DNA of 40,344 bases from Lachnospiraceae bacterium C10 (lineage in GTDB: Bacteria > Bacillota > Clostridia > Lachnospirales > Lachnospiraceae): contig FMTN01000028.1 of assembly GCA_900100095.1 (NCBI GenBank), forward strand, positions 1-40,344. The letters are read 5' to 3'. The notes beneath the pieces are model-generated. The model did not search any database, was not told the DNA's origin, and saw only the letters and a list, made by a program, of their open reading frames with translations. Of this stretch, positions 33,153 through 40,344 are shown piece by piece. The position numbers and the translations under genes are program-made. The number at the start of each line of letters is the position of its first letter. Within the stretch, counting starts at the first letter, position 1.

Positions 33153-34550
33153 TTGATTCATCAGTATAAAAACAACGGTTACAACATTGTTTTAGACGTT
33201 AACTCCGGAGCCATTCATGTCGTGGACGATGTGACATACGATATGATTGCAGAGTATGAGAAGTTGCAAAAAGACACAGTGATTGAGAATGCTGCAGCGA
33301 AGTATCCTAAGATTCCACGGGATGAAATTCGTGAGGCGTATGATGAGATTACATCTCTGAAGGAGGACGGTGCACTTTTCACTCCGGATGAATACGAGGG
33401 TAGAGTGATTGATTATACCAAGCGTCCGACTGTTATTAAGGCTATGTGCCTGAATGTAGCTCATGCTTGTAATCTGTCCTGCAAATACTGTTTTGCAGAC
33501 GAGGGATTATATTTCGGTAAGAAGGCAGAACTGATGAGCCTTAGCGTTGGTAAGAAGGCACTGGATTTTCTGATTGCATCTTCCGGCAACCGCAGGAATC
33601 TGGAAGTGGATTTCTTCGGTGGAGAGCCGACACTGAATTTCGACGTGGTAAAAGAACTGGTTGCTTACGGCCGCTCAAGAGAAGAAGAGTCAGGTAAGAA
33701 GTTCCGTTTCACCTTTACAACCAACGGACTTCTCTTGAATGATGAGATCATGGAATTCGCCAACAAGGAAATGGACAATGTGGTTCTTTCCATTGACGGC
33801 CGCAAAGAGATCCATGATATGATGCGTCCGAAGCACGATGGAGGCCCAACCTACGACACCATCGTTCCTAAATATCAGAAGTTTGCCAAGATGCGCGAAG
33901 AGGCAGGCAAACAGTACTATGTTCGCGGAACCTACACCCGTAACAATCTGGATTTTGCAAAAGATATTCTTCACATGGCAGATCTTGGATTCCATGAGAT
34001 TTCCATTGAGCCGGTGGTTGCTCCGCCGGAGGAGGATTATGCTCTTAAGACAGAGGACATTCCGGTTCTTGAGGAGCAGTATGATATCCTTGCAAAAGAG
34101 ATGGTTGCCCGTTATAAGACGAAGGATGATTTTACCTTCTTCCACTTTATGATTGATTTAGAGGGTGGCCCTTGTGTATATAAGCGTCTGTCCGGTTGCG
34201 GTTCAGGAACGGAATATGTATCCGTTATTCCGAATGGTGATATTTTCCCATGCCACCAGTTTGTTGGTAAGCCGGATTTCAAGATTGGTAATGTATTTAC
34301 CGGAATCGACCGGGAGGATATCGTTACAGAATTCAAGGGATGTAATGTATATACCCGTGAGAAGTGCAGAAGCTGTTTCGCGAAGTTCTATTGTAGCGGT
34401 GGATGTTCAGCAAATGCTTATAACTTTACCGGTAATGTTCGTGGCGTATATGATGTGGGCTGTGCCTTAGAGAAGAAGCGTGTGGAATGTGCCATTATGA
34501 TTAAGGCGGCACAGGCTGCCAAAGATGCGCAGGAAGCACAGGAGTCATAA
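33153..34550 (+). CDS. scfB: SCIFF maturase, radical SAM/SPASM enzyme
   Basis: 465 residues. Installs thioether cross-links in the SCIFF peptide. Radical-SAM cluster motif Cys106-x3-Cys110-x2-Cys113 (ACNLSCKYCFA), an N-terminal peptide-recognition region (1-90, IHQYKNNGYNIVLDV), GGEPTLNF after it, and a SPASM domain (about 345-450) with at least seven cysteines (SGCGSG, FPCHQF, GCNV, KCRSC, YCSGGCS) for auxiliary [4Fe-4S] clusters. The TTG start is supported by GAGG 8 nt upstream and by the family start MIHQY. It is placed after scfA and before secDF, the common arrangement in Clostridia. Confidence 0.95.
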   Translation: MIHQYKNNGYNIVLDVNSGAIHVVDDVTYDMIAEYEKLQKDTVIENAAAKYPKIPRDEIREAYDEITSLKEDGALFTPDEYEGRVIDYTKRPTVIKAMCLNVAHACNLSCKYCFADEGLYFGKKAELMSLSVGKKALDFLIASSGNRRNLEVDFFGGEPTLNFDVVKELVAYGRSREEESGKKFRFTFTTNGLLLNDEIMEFANKEMDNVVLSIDGRKEIHDMMRPKHDGGPTYDTIVPKYQKFAKMREEAGKQYYVRGTYTRNNLDFAKDILHMADLGFHEISIEPVVAPPEEDYALKTEDIPVLEEQYDILAKEMVARYKTKDDFTFFHFMIDLEGGPCVYKRLSGCGSGTEYVSVIPNGDIFPCHQFVGKPDFKIGNVFTGIDREDIVTEFKGCNVYTREKCRSCFAKFYCSGGCSANAYNFTGNVRGVYDVGCALEKKRVECAIMIKAAQAAKDAQEAQES

Positions 34551-34629
34551 GCTACAAAAAGAATCCCCTACAGATTATGAGCTGGGGTTATAAATATACA
34601 AAAAGAAAACGAAACGGAGAGTAAACCAA

Positions 34630-36999
34630 ATGAAGAGTAAGAACAAAGGTAAGTCAATTGCGGTTCTTGCGTTGTTCCTTGCAATCGTGGTTCTTTTGGG
34701 CTACTTTGCTAGCCTTGTGGTTCGCGATACATTAAAGGATGGCAAGAACGGACTGAAGCTTGGCCTTGATCTGGCCGGCGGTGCTTCCATCGTCTACCAG
34801 ATTGAAGGAGACGCAACAAAGGAGCAGATTCAGGATACCATCATGAAGCTGCAGAAGCGTATCGAAAATGATCTTGGTAATGAGTCCAATACGACAGAGG
34901 CCAGTGTATATCAGATGGGTGATAATCGTATTGCGGTTGAGATTCCGGGTGTTAAGGATGCCAATAAGATCCTTGAAGAGCTTGGAACACCGGGTGATTT
35001 GTATTTTATCAAGCATTATGCTTCCGACGGAAAGAAAGAGAACTATACGTTTGATCAGAAAGTCGGCAACTATGTGTTAGCAAAAGGGGTCACCATTGAT
35101 TCCTTAAAGAAGGATGGTTCCATTGTATTAGATGGTTCTCAGGTTGCCAGTGCCGAGGCTGTATACCAGGAAGATCAGACAACAAAGGCCAAGGAGCCGG
35201 TTGTATCCATTTCTCTGGATAAGAAGGGTACCAAGGCATTTGCAGAGGCTACCAAGGAAGCTTATGAGAAGAACCATGATACCATCGGTATCTACTATGA
35301 TGGAAGATTCGTATCGGTTCCTTCCGTAGAGAACCAGATTTCAGACGGAAGTGCTGTTATCAATGGTCATAAGGATATTGAAGAGGCAAAGGATCTTGCA
35401 TCCTACATCCGTATCGGTGGCCTTGATCTGAAATTAAAAGAAATCAGATCTCAGGTCGTAGGTGCAACCCTTGGATCCAATGCGCTGGCTACATCTCTTA
35501 AGGCAGCAGCAATTGGAATCGTACTGGTTATGATCTTTATGATTGTGGCATACCTTTTCCCTGGTTGCATGGCAACCCTTGCTTTGGTTTTCTATACAGA
35601 GCTTATCCTTGCAATCTTACAGGTGTTCGGTATTACTCTGACATTACCTGGTATTGCCGGTATCATCTTAAGTATCGGTATGGCGGTTGATGCGAATGTT
35701 ATCATCTTCTCCCGTATCAAGGAGGAGATCGCAGGGGGCAAGAGTACAAGAACTGCAATCGATACCGGATTCCACAAGGCTTTATCTGCTATCGTGGATG
35801 GTAATATTACAACCCTGATCGTTGCTGTCGTTCTTGGTGTTATCGGAACCGGTACCGTTAAGGGCTTCGCAATTACACTTGGACTTGGTACCTGCCTGTC
35901 CATGTTTACAGCACTGTTCGTTACAAGAGTTTTACTGAATGCATTCTATAACTTAGGATGTCAGGATGCTAAGATTTATGGACATACATGGGAAATCAAG
36001 ACCTTCCCGTTCATCCAGAAGAAGGCAATCTTCTTCGCAATTTCACTGATCGTAATCGGTGCAGGTGTCATCGGAATGATTGCCGGTGCTGCAAAGAATG
36101 GTAAGGCTTTGAACTATTCCCTTGAGTTCTCAGGCGGAACTTCTACAACCGTAAACTTCAAGGAAGATTATTCCATGAAGGAAATTGACGCTAAGGTTGT
36201 TCCTGTTGTTGCAAAGATTACAGGTGATAATAATATCCAGAACCAGAAGGTAACAGGTTCTAAGTCTGTAATTATTAAGACACGTGCGTTAGCACTTTCT
36301 GAGCGTGAGTCTTTGAACAAAGCGTTAGAGGAGAAGTTTGGCGTTAAGGAAAAGGACATCACATCTGAGAATATCAGTTCCGTTATTTCAGGTGAGATGC
36401 GTCGGACTTCTCTGGTTGCAGTACTGGTTGCAGTTTGCTTTATCCTGCTTTACATCTGGGTTCGTTTCCGCGACTTCAGATTTGGTACAAGTGCTGTATT
36501 AGCATTGATTCACGATGTACTCGTAACACTTGCTGTATATGCTCTGTTACGTCTTTCTGTAGGATCAGCTTTCGTGGCTTGTATCCTGACCATTATCGGA
36601 TATTCCATCAATGATACCATTGTTGTATTTGACCGTATCCGTGAGAACTTACATAACCTGTCAAAGAAGAACAACGAGACACTCGCAGAGCTTGCGAACC
36701 GTTCTATTACACAGACAGTGACACGTTCTCTTAGTACATCCTTTACAACGGCCCTTACGGTATTAATGCTTTTAATCTTAGGTGTATCCTCCATCCGTGA
36801 GTTTGCACTTCCACTTCTGATCGGTGTGATCTGTGGTACATATTCTTCTGTCTTCATCGCAACCCCACTCTGGTGGATTGCACGTGTATATCTGAAGACC
36901 AAGAATAAGATCAATGAAAAGCATCAGGGCCCGAAGTCAGCTCAGAAGAAGGCAAGAGCCGCAAGAGCGACAAAAGAAAATCAGGGTATTGTTGTTTAG
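34630..36999 (+). CDS. secDF: Fused protein-export proteins SecD and SecF
   Basis: 789 residues with about 12 membrane spans. Uses the proton gradient to pull preproteins out of the Sec channel. The SecD half has GLKLGLDLAGGASIVYQ near 40-57, the P1 head (about 60-260) and DVNVIIFSRIKEE-like AVDANVIIFSRIKEEI; the SecF half starts near 450 with YSLEFSGGTS and contains YSINDTIVVFDRIREN. A Lys-rich cytoplasmic tail ends the protein. Fusion is usual in Firmicutes. It follows scfB after 79 nt and ends at a strong terminator. Codon usage is biased to GGT/GTT in the second half. Confidence 0.96.
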   Translation: MKSKNKGKSIAVLALFLAIVVLLGYFASLVVRDTLKDGKNGLKLGLDLAGGASIVYQIEGDATKEQIQDTIMKLQKRIENDLGNESNTTEASVYQMGDNRIAVEIPGVKDANKILEELGTPGDLYFIKHYASDGKKENYTFDQKVGNYVLAKGVTIDSLKKDGSIVLDGSQVASAEAVYQEDQTTKAKEPVVSISLDKKGTKAFAEATKEAYEKNHDTIGIYYDGRFVSVPSVENQISDGSAVINGHKDIEEAKDLASYIRIGGLDLKLKEIRSQVVGATLGSNALATSLKAAAIGIVLVMIFMIVAYLFPGCMATLALVFYTELILAILQVFGITLTLPGIAGIILSIGMAVDANVIIFSRIKEEIAGGKSTRTAIDTGFHKALSAIVDGNITTLIVAVVLGVIGTGTVKGFAITLGLGTCLSMFTALFVTRVLLNAFYNLGCQDAKIYGHTWEIKTFPFIQKKAIFFAISLIVIGAGVIGMIAGAAKNGKALNYSLEFSGGTSTTVNFKEDYSMKEIDAKVVPVVAKITGDNNIQNQKVTGSKSVIIKTRALALSERESLNKALEEKFGVKEKDITSENISSVISGEMRRTSLVAVLVAVCFILLYIWVRFRDFRFGTSAVLALIHDVLVTLAVYALLRLSVGSAFVACILTIIGYSINDTIVVFDRIRENLHNLSKKNNETLAELANRSITQTVTRSLSTSFTTALTVLMLLILGVSSIREFALPLLIGVICGTYSSVFIATPLWWIARVYLKTKNKINEKHQGPKSAQKKARAARATKENQGIVV

Positions 37000-37011
37000 T
37001 CAAAAATTCAG

Positions 37012-37044
37012 GATCGGAATCCTTTGGGATTCCGGTCTTTTTTT
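37012..37044 (+). terminator. Rho-independent terminator after secDF
   Basis: 11-bp stem GATCGGAATCC (37012-37022) with GGATTCCGGTC (37027-37037), loop TTTG, then seven T. Family B repeat begins at the last T. Confidence 0.93.
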
Positions 37045-37112
37045 GTATCACAACGAGCCAAGGTCCCATCCGCAAGCTTGCTTGCGAGGGGGACTTTGGC
37101 GACTGTAGAACA
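37044..37112. repeat. Family B repeat, full copy A
   Basis: TGTATCACAACGAGCC then a palindrome: outer stem GCCAAGGTCCC (37057-37067) with GGGACTTTGGC (37090-37100), inner stem CGCAAG-CTTG-CTTGCG (37071-37086), then GACTGTAGAACA. This is the most complete copy in the window. It belongs to the 338-nt gene-free stretch 37000-37337, which otherwise holds two more hairpins, a second copy, and the glyA promoter. Confidence 0.88.
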
Positions 37113-37185
37113 CCGAAAGGCTTTGCCTTGAGGTGTGAAACAGAGTTGTGATCGAGTAGGAGTCAGCCTACTCGATTATCACAAC
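37110..37185. repeat. Two further hairpins joining the family B copies
   Basis: First hairpin: ACACC-GA-AAGGC-TTT-GCCTT-GA-GGTGT (37110-37136), with facing G-A pairs in the internal loop. Second: GTTGTG then ATCGAGTAGG (37145-37160) with CCTACTCGAT, a 3-nt bulge and CACAAC (37167-37185). The second stem uses the first bases of family B copy B as its right foot, so the two palindromes share sequence. Confidence 0.75.
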
Positions 37186-37221
37186 GAGCCAAGGTCCCAT
37201 CCGCAAGCTTGCTTGCGAGGG
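37177..37221. repeat. Family B repeat, left-part copy B
   Basis: 45 nt identical to 37046-37090, a direct repeat at a 131-nt interval. It contains the left outer arm and the inner hairpin, but the right outer arm is replaced by GAGATTTGTAAAA, which also occurs after the family A copy at 40230. Confidence 0.87.
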
Positions 37222-37238
37222 AGATTTGTAAAATGTCG

Positions 37239-37268
37239 TAGACAGTTTTTATAGAAAGATGCTAGAAT
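37239..37268 (+). promoter_or_regulatory. Promoter of glyA
   Basis: TAGACA (37239-37244), 18-bp spacer and TGCTAGAAT extended -10 (37260-37268). The leader carries a small hairpin GCATTA/TAATGC (37278-37295). I see no riboswitch consensus. Confidence 0.6.
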
Positions 37269-37337
37269 GAGTGGGATGCATTATAGCTGTAATGCGAAAG
37301 AGAAAAGACATACACAATATTTGACAGGAGGAAATCT

Positions 37338-38588
37338 ATGTATTCCATCGAAGACATCCAGAAGGTTGATGTAGAAGTTGCGCAGGCGATTGTTGACGAA
37401 TTTTCCCGTCAGTCAGAGCATATCGAGCTGATTGCTTCTGAGAACTGGGTGAGCCCGGCCGTTATGAGTGCAATGGGTTCGGTTCTTACCAACAAGTATG
37501 CGGAAGGTTATCCGGGAAAGCGCTATTATGGTGGATGTGAGATCGTAGACGTTGTGGAAGATCTTGCAAGAGAGCGGGCGAAGAAATTGTTTGGCTGTGA
37601 ATATGTCAATGTTCAGCCTCATTCCGGTGCCCAGGCGAATATGGCAGTTCAGTTTGCTGTATGTGAGCCGGGAGATACTATTATGGGTATGAGCCTTGAT
37701 CACGGCGGACATTTGACACATGGTTCTCCTGTCAACTTCTCCGGTAAATACTTCAATATTGTCCCTTACGGTGTCAATGATGATGGATTTATTGATTATG
37801 ACAATGTTCTTTCCATTGCGAAGGAATGTAAGCCGAAGATGATCATTGCGGGTGCTTCTGCCTATGCCCGTACGATTGATTTTGAGAAGTTCCGTGAGAT
37901 CGCAGATGAGGTGGGAGCTGTTCTTATGGTGGATATGGCTCATATCGCAGGTCTTGTTGCCGGTGGATATCATATGAGCCCGGTTCCGTATGCGGATATC
38001 GTGACAACAACAACACATAAGACGCTTCGCGGACCTCGTGGTGGAATCATTATGGCAACCGCCGAGGCCAATGAGAAATACAACTTCAATAAGGCAGTAT
38101 TCCCTGGTATTCAGGGTGGTCCTTTAATGCACGTGATTGCAGGTAAGGCAGTCTGCTTCAAGGAAGCCCTTTCCCCTGAATTCAAGACCTATGCGAAGAA
38201 TATCGTGGATAACGCACAGGCTCTTGCCAATGGACTTTTAAGCCGTGATATTGATATTGTTTCCGGTGGAACAGACAACCATCTTATGCTGGTGGATCTG
38301 GTTCGTCGCGGCCTGACAGGTAAGGAAGTGGAGAAGCTTTTGGATGCTGCTCACATCACAGCGAATAAGAACACGGTTCCAAACGATCCGAAGAGCCCGT
38401 TTGTAACTTCCGGTATCCGCCTGGGAACACCGGCAGCTACATCAAGAGGCCTTGTGGCAGAGGACTTCGATCAGGTGGCAGAGGCAATTGCTACCGTGAT
38501 CAAGGAAGGAGAGGCCGGCGTTGCAAAGGCACAGGCCATCATCAAGGGATTGACAGATAAGTATCCACTTCCGGCAAAGTTTTTTTAA
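37338..38588 (+). CDS. glyA: Serine hydroxymethyltransferase
   Basis: 416 residues, the normal size. PLP enzyme converting serine and tetrahydrofolate to glycine and methylene-tetrahydrofolate. [13 protein letters not shown], the tract [24 protein letters not shown] and the PLP lysine in [15 protein letters not shown] (near Lys225) are typical, as is [22 protein letters not shown] precedes the ATG. It ends on the TTTTTTAA of its own stop and is followed by serS with its own promoter. Both genes concern serine, though they need not be one operon. Confidence 0.97.
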   Translation: MYSIEDIQKVDVEVAQAIVDEFSRQSEHIELIASENWVSPAVMSAMGSVLTNKYAEGYPGKRYYGGCEIVDVVEDLARERAKKLFGCEYVNVQPHSGAQANMAVQFAVCEPGDTIMGMSLDHGGHLTHGSPVNFSGKYFNIVPYGVNDDGFIDYDNVLSIAKECKPKMIIAGASAYARTIDFEKFREIADEVGAVLMVDMAHIAGLVAGGYHMSPVPYADIVTTTTHKTLRGPRGGIIMATAEANEKYNFNKAVFPGIQGGPLMHVIAGKAVCFKEALSPEFKTYAKNIVDNAQALANGLLSRDIDIVSGGTDNHLMLVDLVRRGLTGKEVEKLLDAAHITANKNTVPNDPKSPFVTSGIRLGTPAATSRGLVAEDFDQVAEAIATVIKEGEAGVAKAQAIIKGLTDKYPLPAKFF

Positions 38589-38609
38589 TGCGGTAATACA
38601 AGGTATTTC

Positions 38610-38638
38610 TTGCCAGATAGAGGAATAAGTCATACAAT
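38610..38638 (+). promoter_or_regulatory. Promoter of serS
   Basis: TTGCCA at 38610-38615, 17-bp spacer, TACAAT at 38633-38638. The expected start (near 38645) falls inside the left arm of the hairpin that follows. Confidence 0.65.
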
Positions 38639-38640
38639 AG

Positions 38641-38674
38641 ATAGCGATGGGCTGTTTTGGCCTGTCGCTATTTT
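38641..38674 (+). terminator. Terminator-like hairpin after glyA, within the serS leader
   Basis: ATAGCGATGGGC (38641-38652) with GCCTGTCGCTAT (38660-38671), 12 pairs with two G-T, followed by only four T. It can end glyA transcripts fully, but a serS transcript starting near 38645 would lose the first few pairs and form a weaker stem. Confidence 0.65.
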
Positions 38675-38702
38675 AACGACAAAGGATCATCAGGAGGACG
38701 TT

Positions 38703-39992
38703 ATGATCGATATTAAGTTTTTACGAGAGAACCCGGATGTAGTAAAAGAGAACATCAAGAAGAAGTTCCAGGAGCACAAGCTTCCATTAGTGGATGAAGT
38801 AATCGAGTATGATAAGAAGGCTCGTGCTACCCAGCAGGAGGCAGATGACCTTCGTGCATCTCGTAACAAGCTGTCGAAGGAGATCGGCGCTCTCATGAAG
38901 GAAGGCAAGAAGGACGAGGCCAATAAGGTCAAGGAGCAGGTAACTGCCAATGCAGCCCGTCTTGCAGAGCTCGAGGAGCTGGAGCGGGAATATAGCGCTA
39001 AGGTTAAGGAAGATATGATGATGATTCCAAACATCATCGACGCATCTGTTCCAATCGGACCGGACGATTCCTGCAATGTGGAGAATGAAAAGTATGGTGA
39101 GCCGGTGGTACCGGATTTTGAAGTTCCGTACCATACAGAGATTATGGATCGTTTCGATGGAATCGATCTGGATGCAGCCGGTAAGGTGGCAGGTAATGGA
39201 TTCTACTACCTTATGGGAGATATTGCACGCCTTCATTCTGCATGTACAGCCTATGCAAGAGATTTTATGATTAATAAGGGATTCACCTATTGTATTCCAC
39301 CTTTCATGATCCGTTCTTCTGTTGTAGATGGTGTTATGAGTTTTGAAGAGATGGATGCCATGATGTATAAGATTGAGGGGGAGGATCTCTACCTGATCGG
39401 AACATCCGAGCATTCCATGATCGGTAAATTTAAGGATACTCTGAATGAAGAGGAGAAGCTTCCGTACACCATGACATCCTATTCTCCATGTTTCCGTAAG
39501 GAGAAGGGTGCGCACGGTATTGAGGAGCGTGGTGTATATCGAATCCACCAGTTCGAGAAGCAGGAAATGATCGTTGTATGTAAGCCTGAGGAAGCATGGG
39601 ACTGGTACAATAAGATGTGGCAGTACACCGTTGAGCTGTTCCGCAGCCTGGATATTCCGGTTCGTACCTTAGAGTGCTGCTCCGGTGACCTTGCTGATCT
39701 TAAGGTCAAGAGCTGTGATGTTGAGGCATGGAGCCCACGTCAGAAGAAGTACTTTGAGGTTGGATCCTGCTCTAACTTAGGTGACGCACAGGCTCGTCGC
39801 CTTGGTATTCGCGTTAAGGGCGCAGACGGTAACAAGTATTTTGCAAATACCTTAAACAACACCGTTGTAGCACCTCCTCGTATGCTGATCGCATTCCTGG
39901 AGAATAATCTGAACGCTGACGGATCTGTGAACATTCCGGAGGCACTTCGTCCATATATGGGCGGTGTGGAGAAGCTGATTCCAAAGCACTAA
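38703..39992 (+). CDS. serS: Seryl-tRNA synthetase
   Basis: 429 residues, normal bacterial length. Class II synthetase. The N-terminal long helical arm (about 25-110, KKARATQQEADDLRASRNKLSKEI) grips the long variable arm of tRNA-Ser; the catalytic core has motif 2 CFRKEKGAHGIEERGVYRIHQFEKQE and motif 3 with the final GNKYFANTLNNTVVAPPRMLIAFLEN (shown in parts). ATG 38703 follows AGGAGGA; a longer in-frame opening from 38610 would start in the promoter and is rejected. A T-box was looked for and not found. Ends at a strong terminator. Confidence 0.96.
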   Translation: MIDIKFLRENPDVVKENIKKKFQEHKLPLVDEVIEYDKKARATQQEADDLRASRNKLSKEIGALMKEGKKDEANKVKEQVTANAARLAELEELEREYSAKVKEDMMMIPNIIDASVPIGPDDSCNVENEKYGEPVVPDFEVPYHTEIMDRFDGIDLDAAGKVAGNGFYYLMGDIARLHSACTAYARDFMINKGFTYCIPPFMIRSSVVDGVMSFEEMDAMMYKIEGEDLYLIGTSEHSMIGKFKDTLNEEEKLPYTMTSYSPCFRKEKGAHGIEERGVYRIHQFEKQEMIVVCKPEEAWDWYNKMWQYTVELFRSLDIPVRTLECCSGDLADLKVKSCDVEAWSPRQKKYFEVGSCSNLGDAQARRLGIRVKGADGNKYFANTLNNTVVAPPRMLIAFLENNLNADGSVNIPEALRPYMGGVEKLIPKH

Positions 39993-40013
39993 TAGATAGA
40001 ATAATGAAATGCA

Positions 40014-40045
40014 AAGCTTCGAACCTGAGGGTTCGGAGCTTTTTT
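40014..40045 (+). terminator. Rho-independent terminator after serS
   Basis: 12-bp stem AAGCTTCGAACC (40014-40025) with GGTTCGGAGCTT (40030-40041), loop TGAG, then a run of T. The last T residues are also the first bases of the family A repeat. Confidence 0.92.
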
Positions 40046-40172
40046 ATCTCAGTCGGGGTTACAATCTCCGACTGAGATAAACGCTCCGCGAGGATGCGCA
40101 GAGATTTGCATATGAAATATGTCAGCTACGCTGACGCAAATCTCGCGCCAAGTCTCGCGAGCGAGACTTGAA
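40043..40172. repeat. Family A repeat, most complete copy
   Basis: Four units in order: (1) 14-bp perfect stem TTTATCTCAGTCGG (40043-40056) with CCGACTGAGATAAA (40068-40081); (2) CGC-TCC-GCGA-GGA-T-GCG (40082-40098), a GNRA-type loop; (3) a three-way junction, outer stem GAGATTTGC (40101-40109) with GCAAATCTC (40136-40144) enclosing ATAT-GAA-ATAT (40110-40120) and GTCAGC-TAC-GCTGAC (40121-40135) with no unpaired bases at the junction; (4) CAAGTCTCG-CGAG-CGAGACTTG (40149-40170). It lies in the 330-nt gene-free stretch after serS; 40173-40322 shows only the leader of the next gene. Confidence 0.9.
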
Positions 40173-40322
40173 GGGGTGCGCCAGTTGAGCTCGCGAAGCG
40201 TGGGAAATAGTAAGAAATCCTTGGATGGGGAGATTTGTAAAAAAAAGGATATTGTATGTAAAAGAAGGTAGGTGTAAGTTGAAAGATGTAGAATATGTTG
40301 CACATGAAAAGGAGGAGAGTCG

Positions 40323-40344
40323 ATGAGAGGGGAGAATAGCAAGA
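40323..40344 (+). CDS. Start of a gene cut by the window end
   Basis: ATG at 40323 has AAAGGAGGAG at ideal spacing and opens MRGENSK before the window ends. The strong ribosome site makes a real start likely. Nothing can be said about its product. Confidence 0.5.

Noticed and set aside
37044-37221. CRISPR-like array
   Set aside because: Only two direct copies 131 nt apart, with the interval filled by palindromes rather than spacers, and no cas genes.
37223-37337. Folate or glycine riboswitch before glyA
   Set aside because: Only a small GCATTA/TAATGC hairpin is present; no match to the recalled consensus of either class.
38589-38702. T-box leader before serS
   Set aside because: No T-box consensus and far too short a leader; a plain promoter and hairpin explain the sequence.

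Overview
The window looks like a chromosomal segment of an anaerobic, butyrate-forming Clostridia species, most likely Lachnospiraceae. Pointers are a butyryl-CoA:acetate CoA-transferase, the SCIFF peptide with its radical-SAM maturase beside a fused SecDF, Firmicutes-type CIRCE control of clpB, RelQ, IspE and generally strong Shine-Dalgarno sites. Almost all genes are on the + strand and are core genes; I see no rRNA, tRNA, CRISPR array, prophage or transposase gene.

Layout: 1-137 repeats; 165-1565 two tandem hypB genes (nickel insertion into hydrogenase); 1633-4663 a copper-responsive csoR-copA operon whose last part is a CopZ-like domain with its own internal start; 4777-8405 aminotransferase, adenine deaminase and an acyl-CoA thioesterase; 8453-10319 (minus strand) the butyrate CoA-transferase and an XRE regulator; 10466-14064 traX-like gene and CIRCE-controlled clpB; 14135-16585 an 816-residue protein I cannot assign; 16704-20209 rarA, an aspartate aminotransferase and proC; 20382-25904 a CPBP membrane protease, dnaE and pfkA; 25987-27929 rRNA methyltransferase, a small unknown gene and relQ; 28079-31505 an unknown gene, ispE, gntR, a DUF1934 gene and a convergent one-span membrane protein; 31669-36999 a trigger-factor-like lipoprotein foldase, the SCIFF precursor (scfA), its maturase (scfB) and secDF; 37338-39992 glyA and serS; then repeats and the first codons of another gene.

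The most unusual material is noncoding. Two families of palindromic repeats sit in the intergenic DNA. Family A (about 130 nt) folds on paper into four stem-loop units, one of them a three-way junction with no unpaired linkers; the stretches at 1-95 and 40078-40172 are identical, and a shortened copy supplies the last codons and the stop of adenine deaminase. Family B is present in three states (full hairpin, inner hairpin lost, whole hairpin lost), which looks like stepwise deletion at a palindrome. The two families are joined to each other and to other hairpins in different combinations, so they behave like modules of a composite element.

Other points worth checking are the in-frame CopA-CopZ fusion with an internal ribosome site, the large hairpin without a U-tract between scfA and the TTG-started scfB, a Rex-like site in front of the butyrate CoA-transferase gene, and nested hairpins with embedded promoters in front of rarA and serS. 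All functional calls rest on reading the sequence and on recalled family features; no searches were run.
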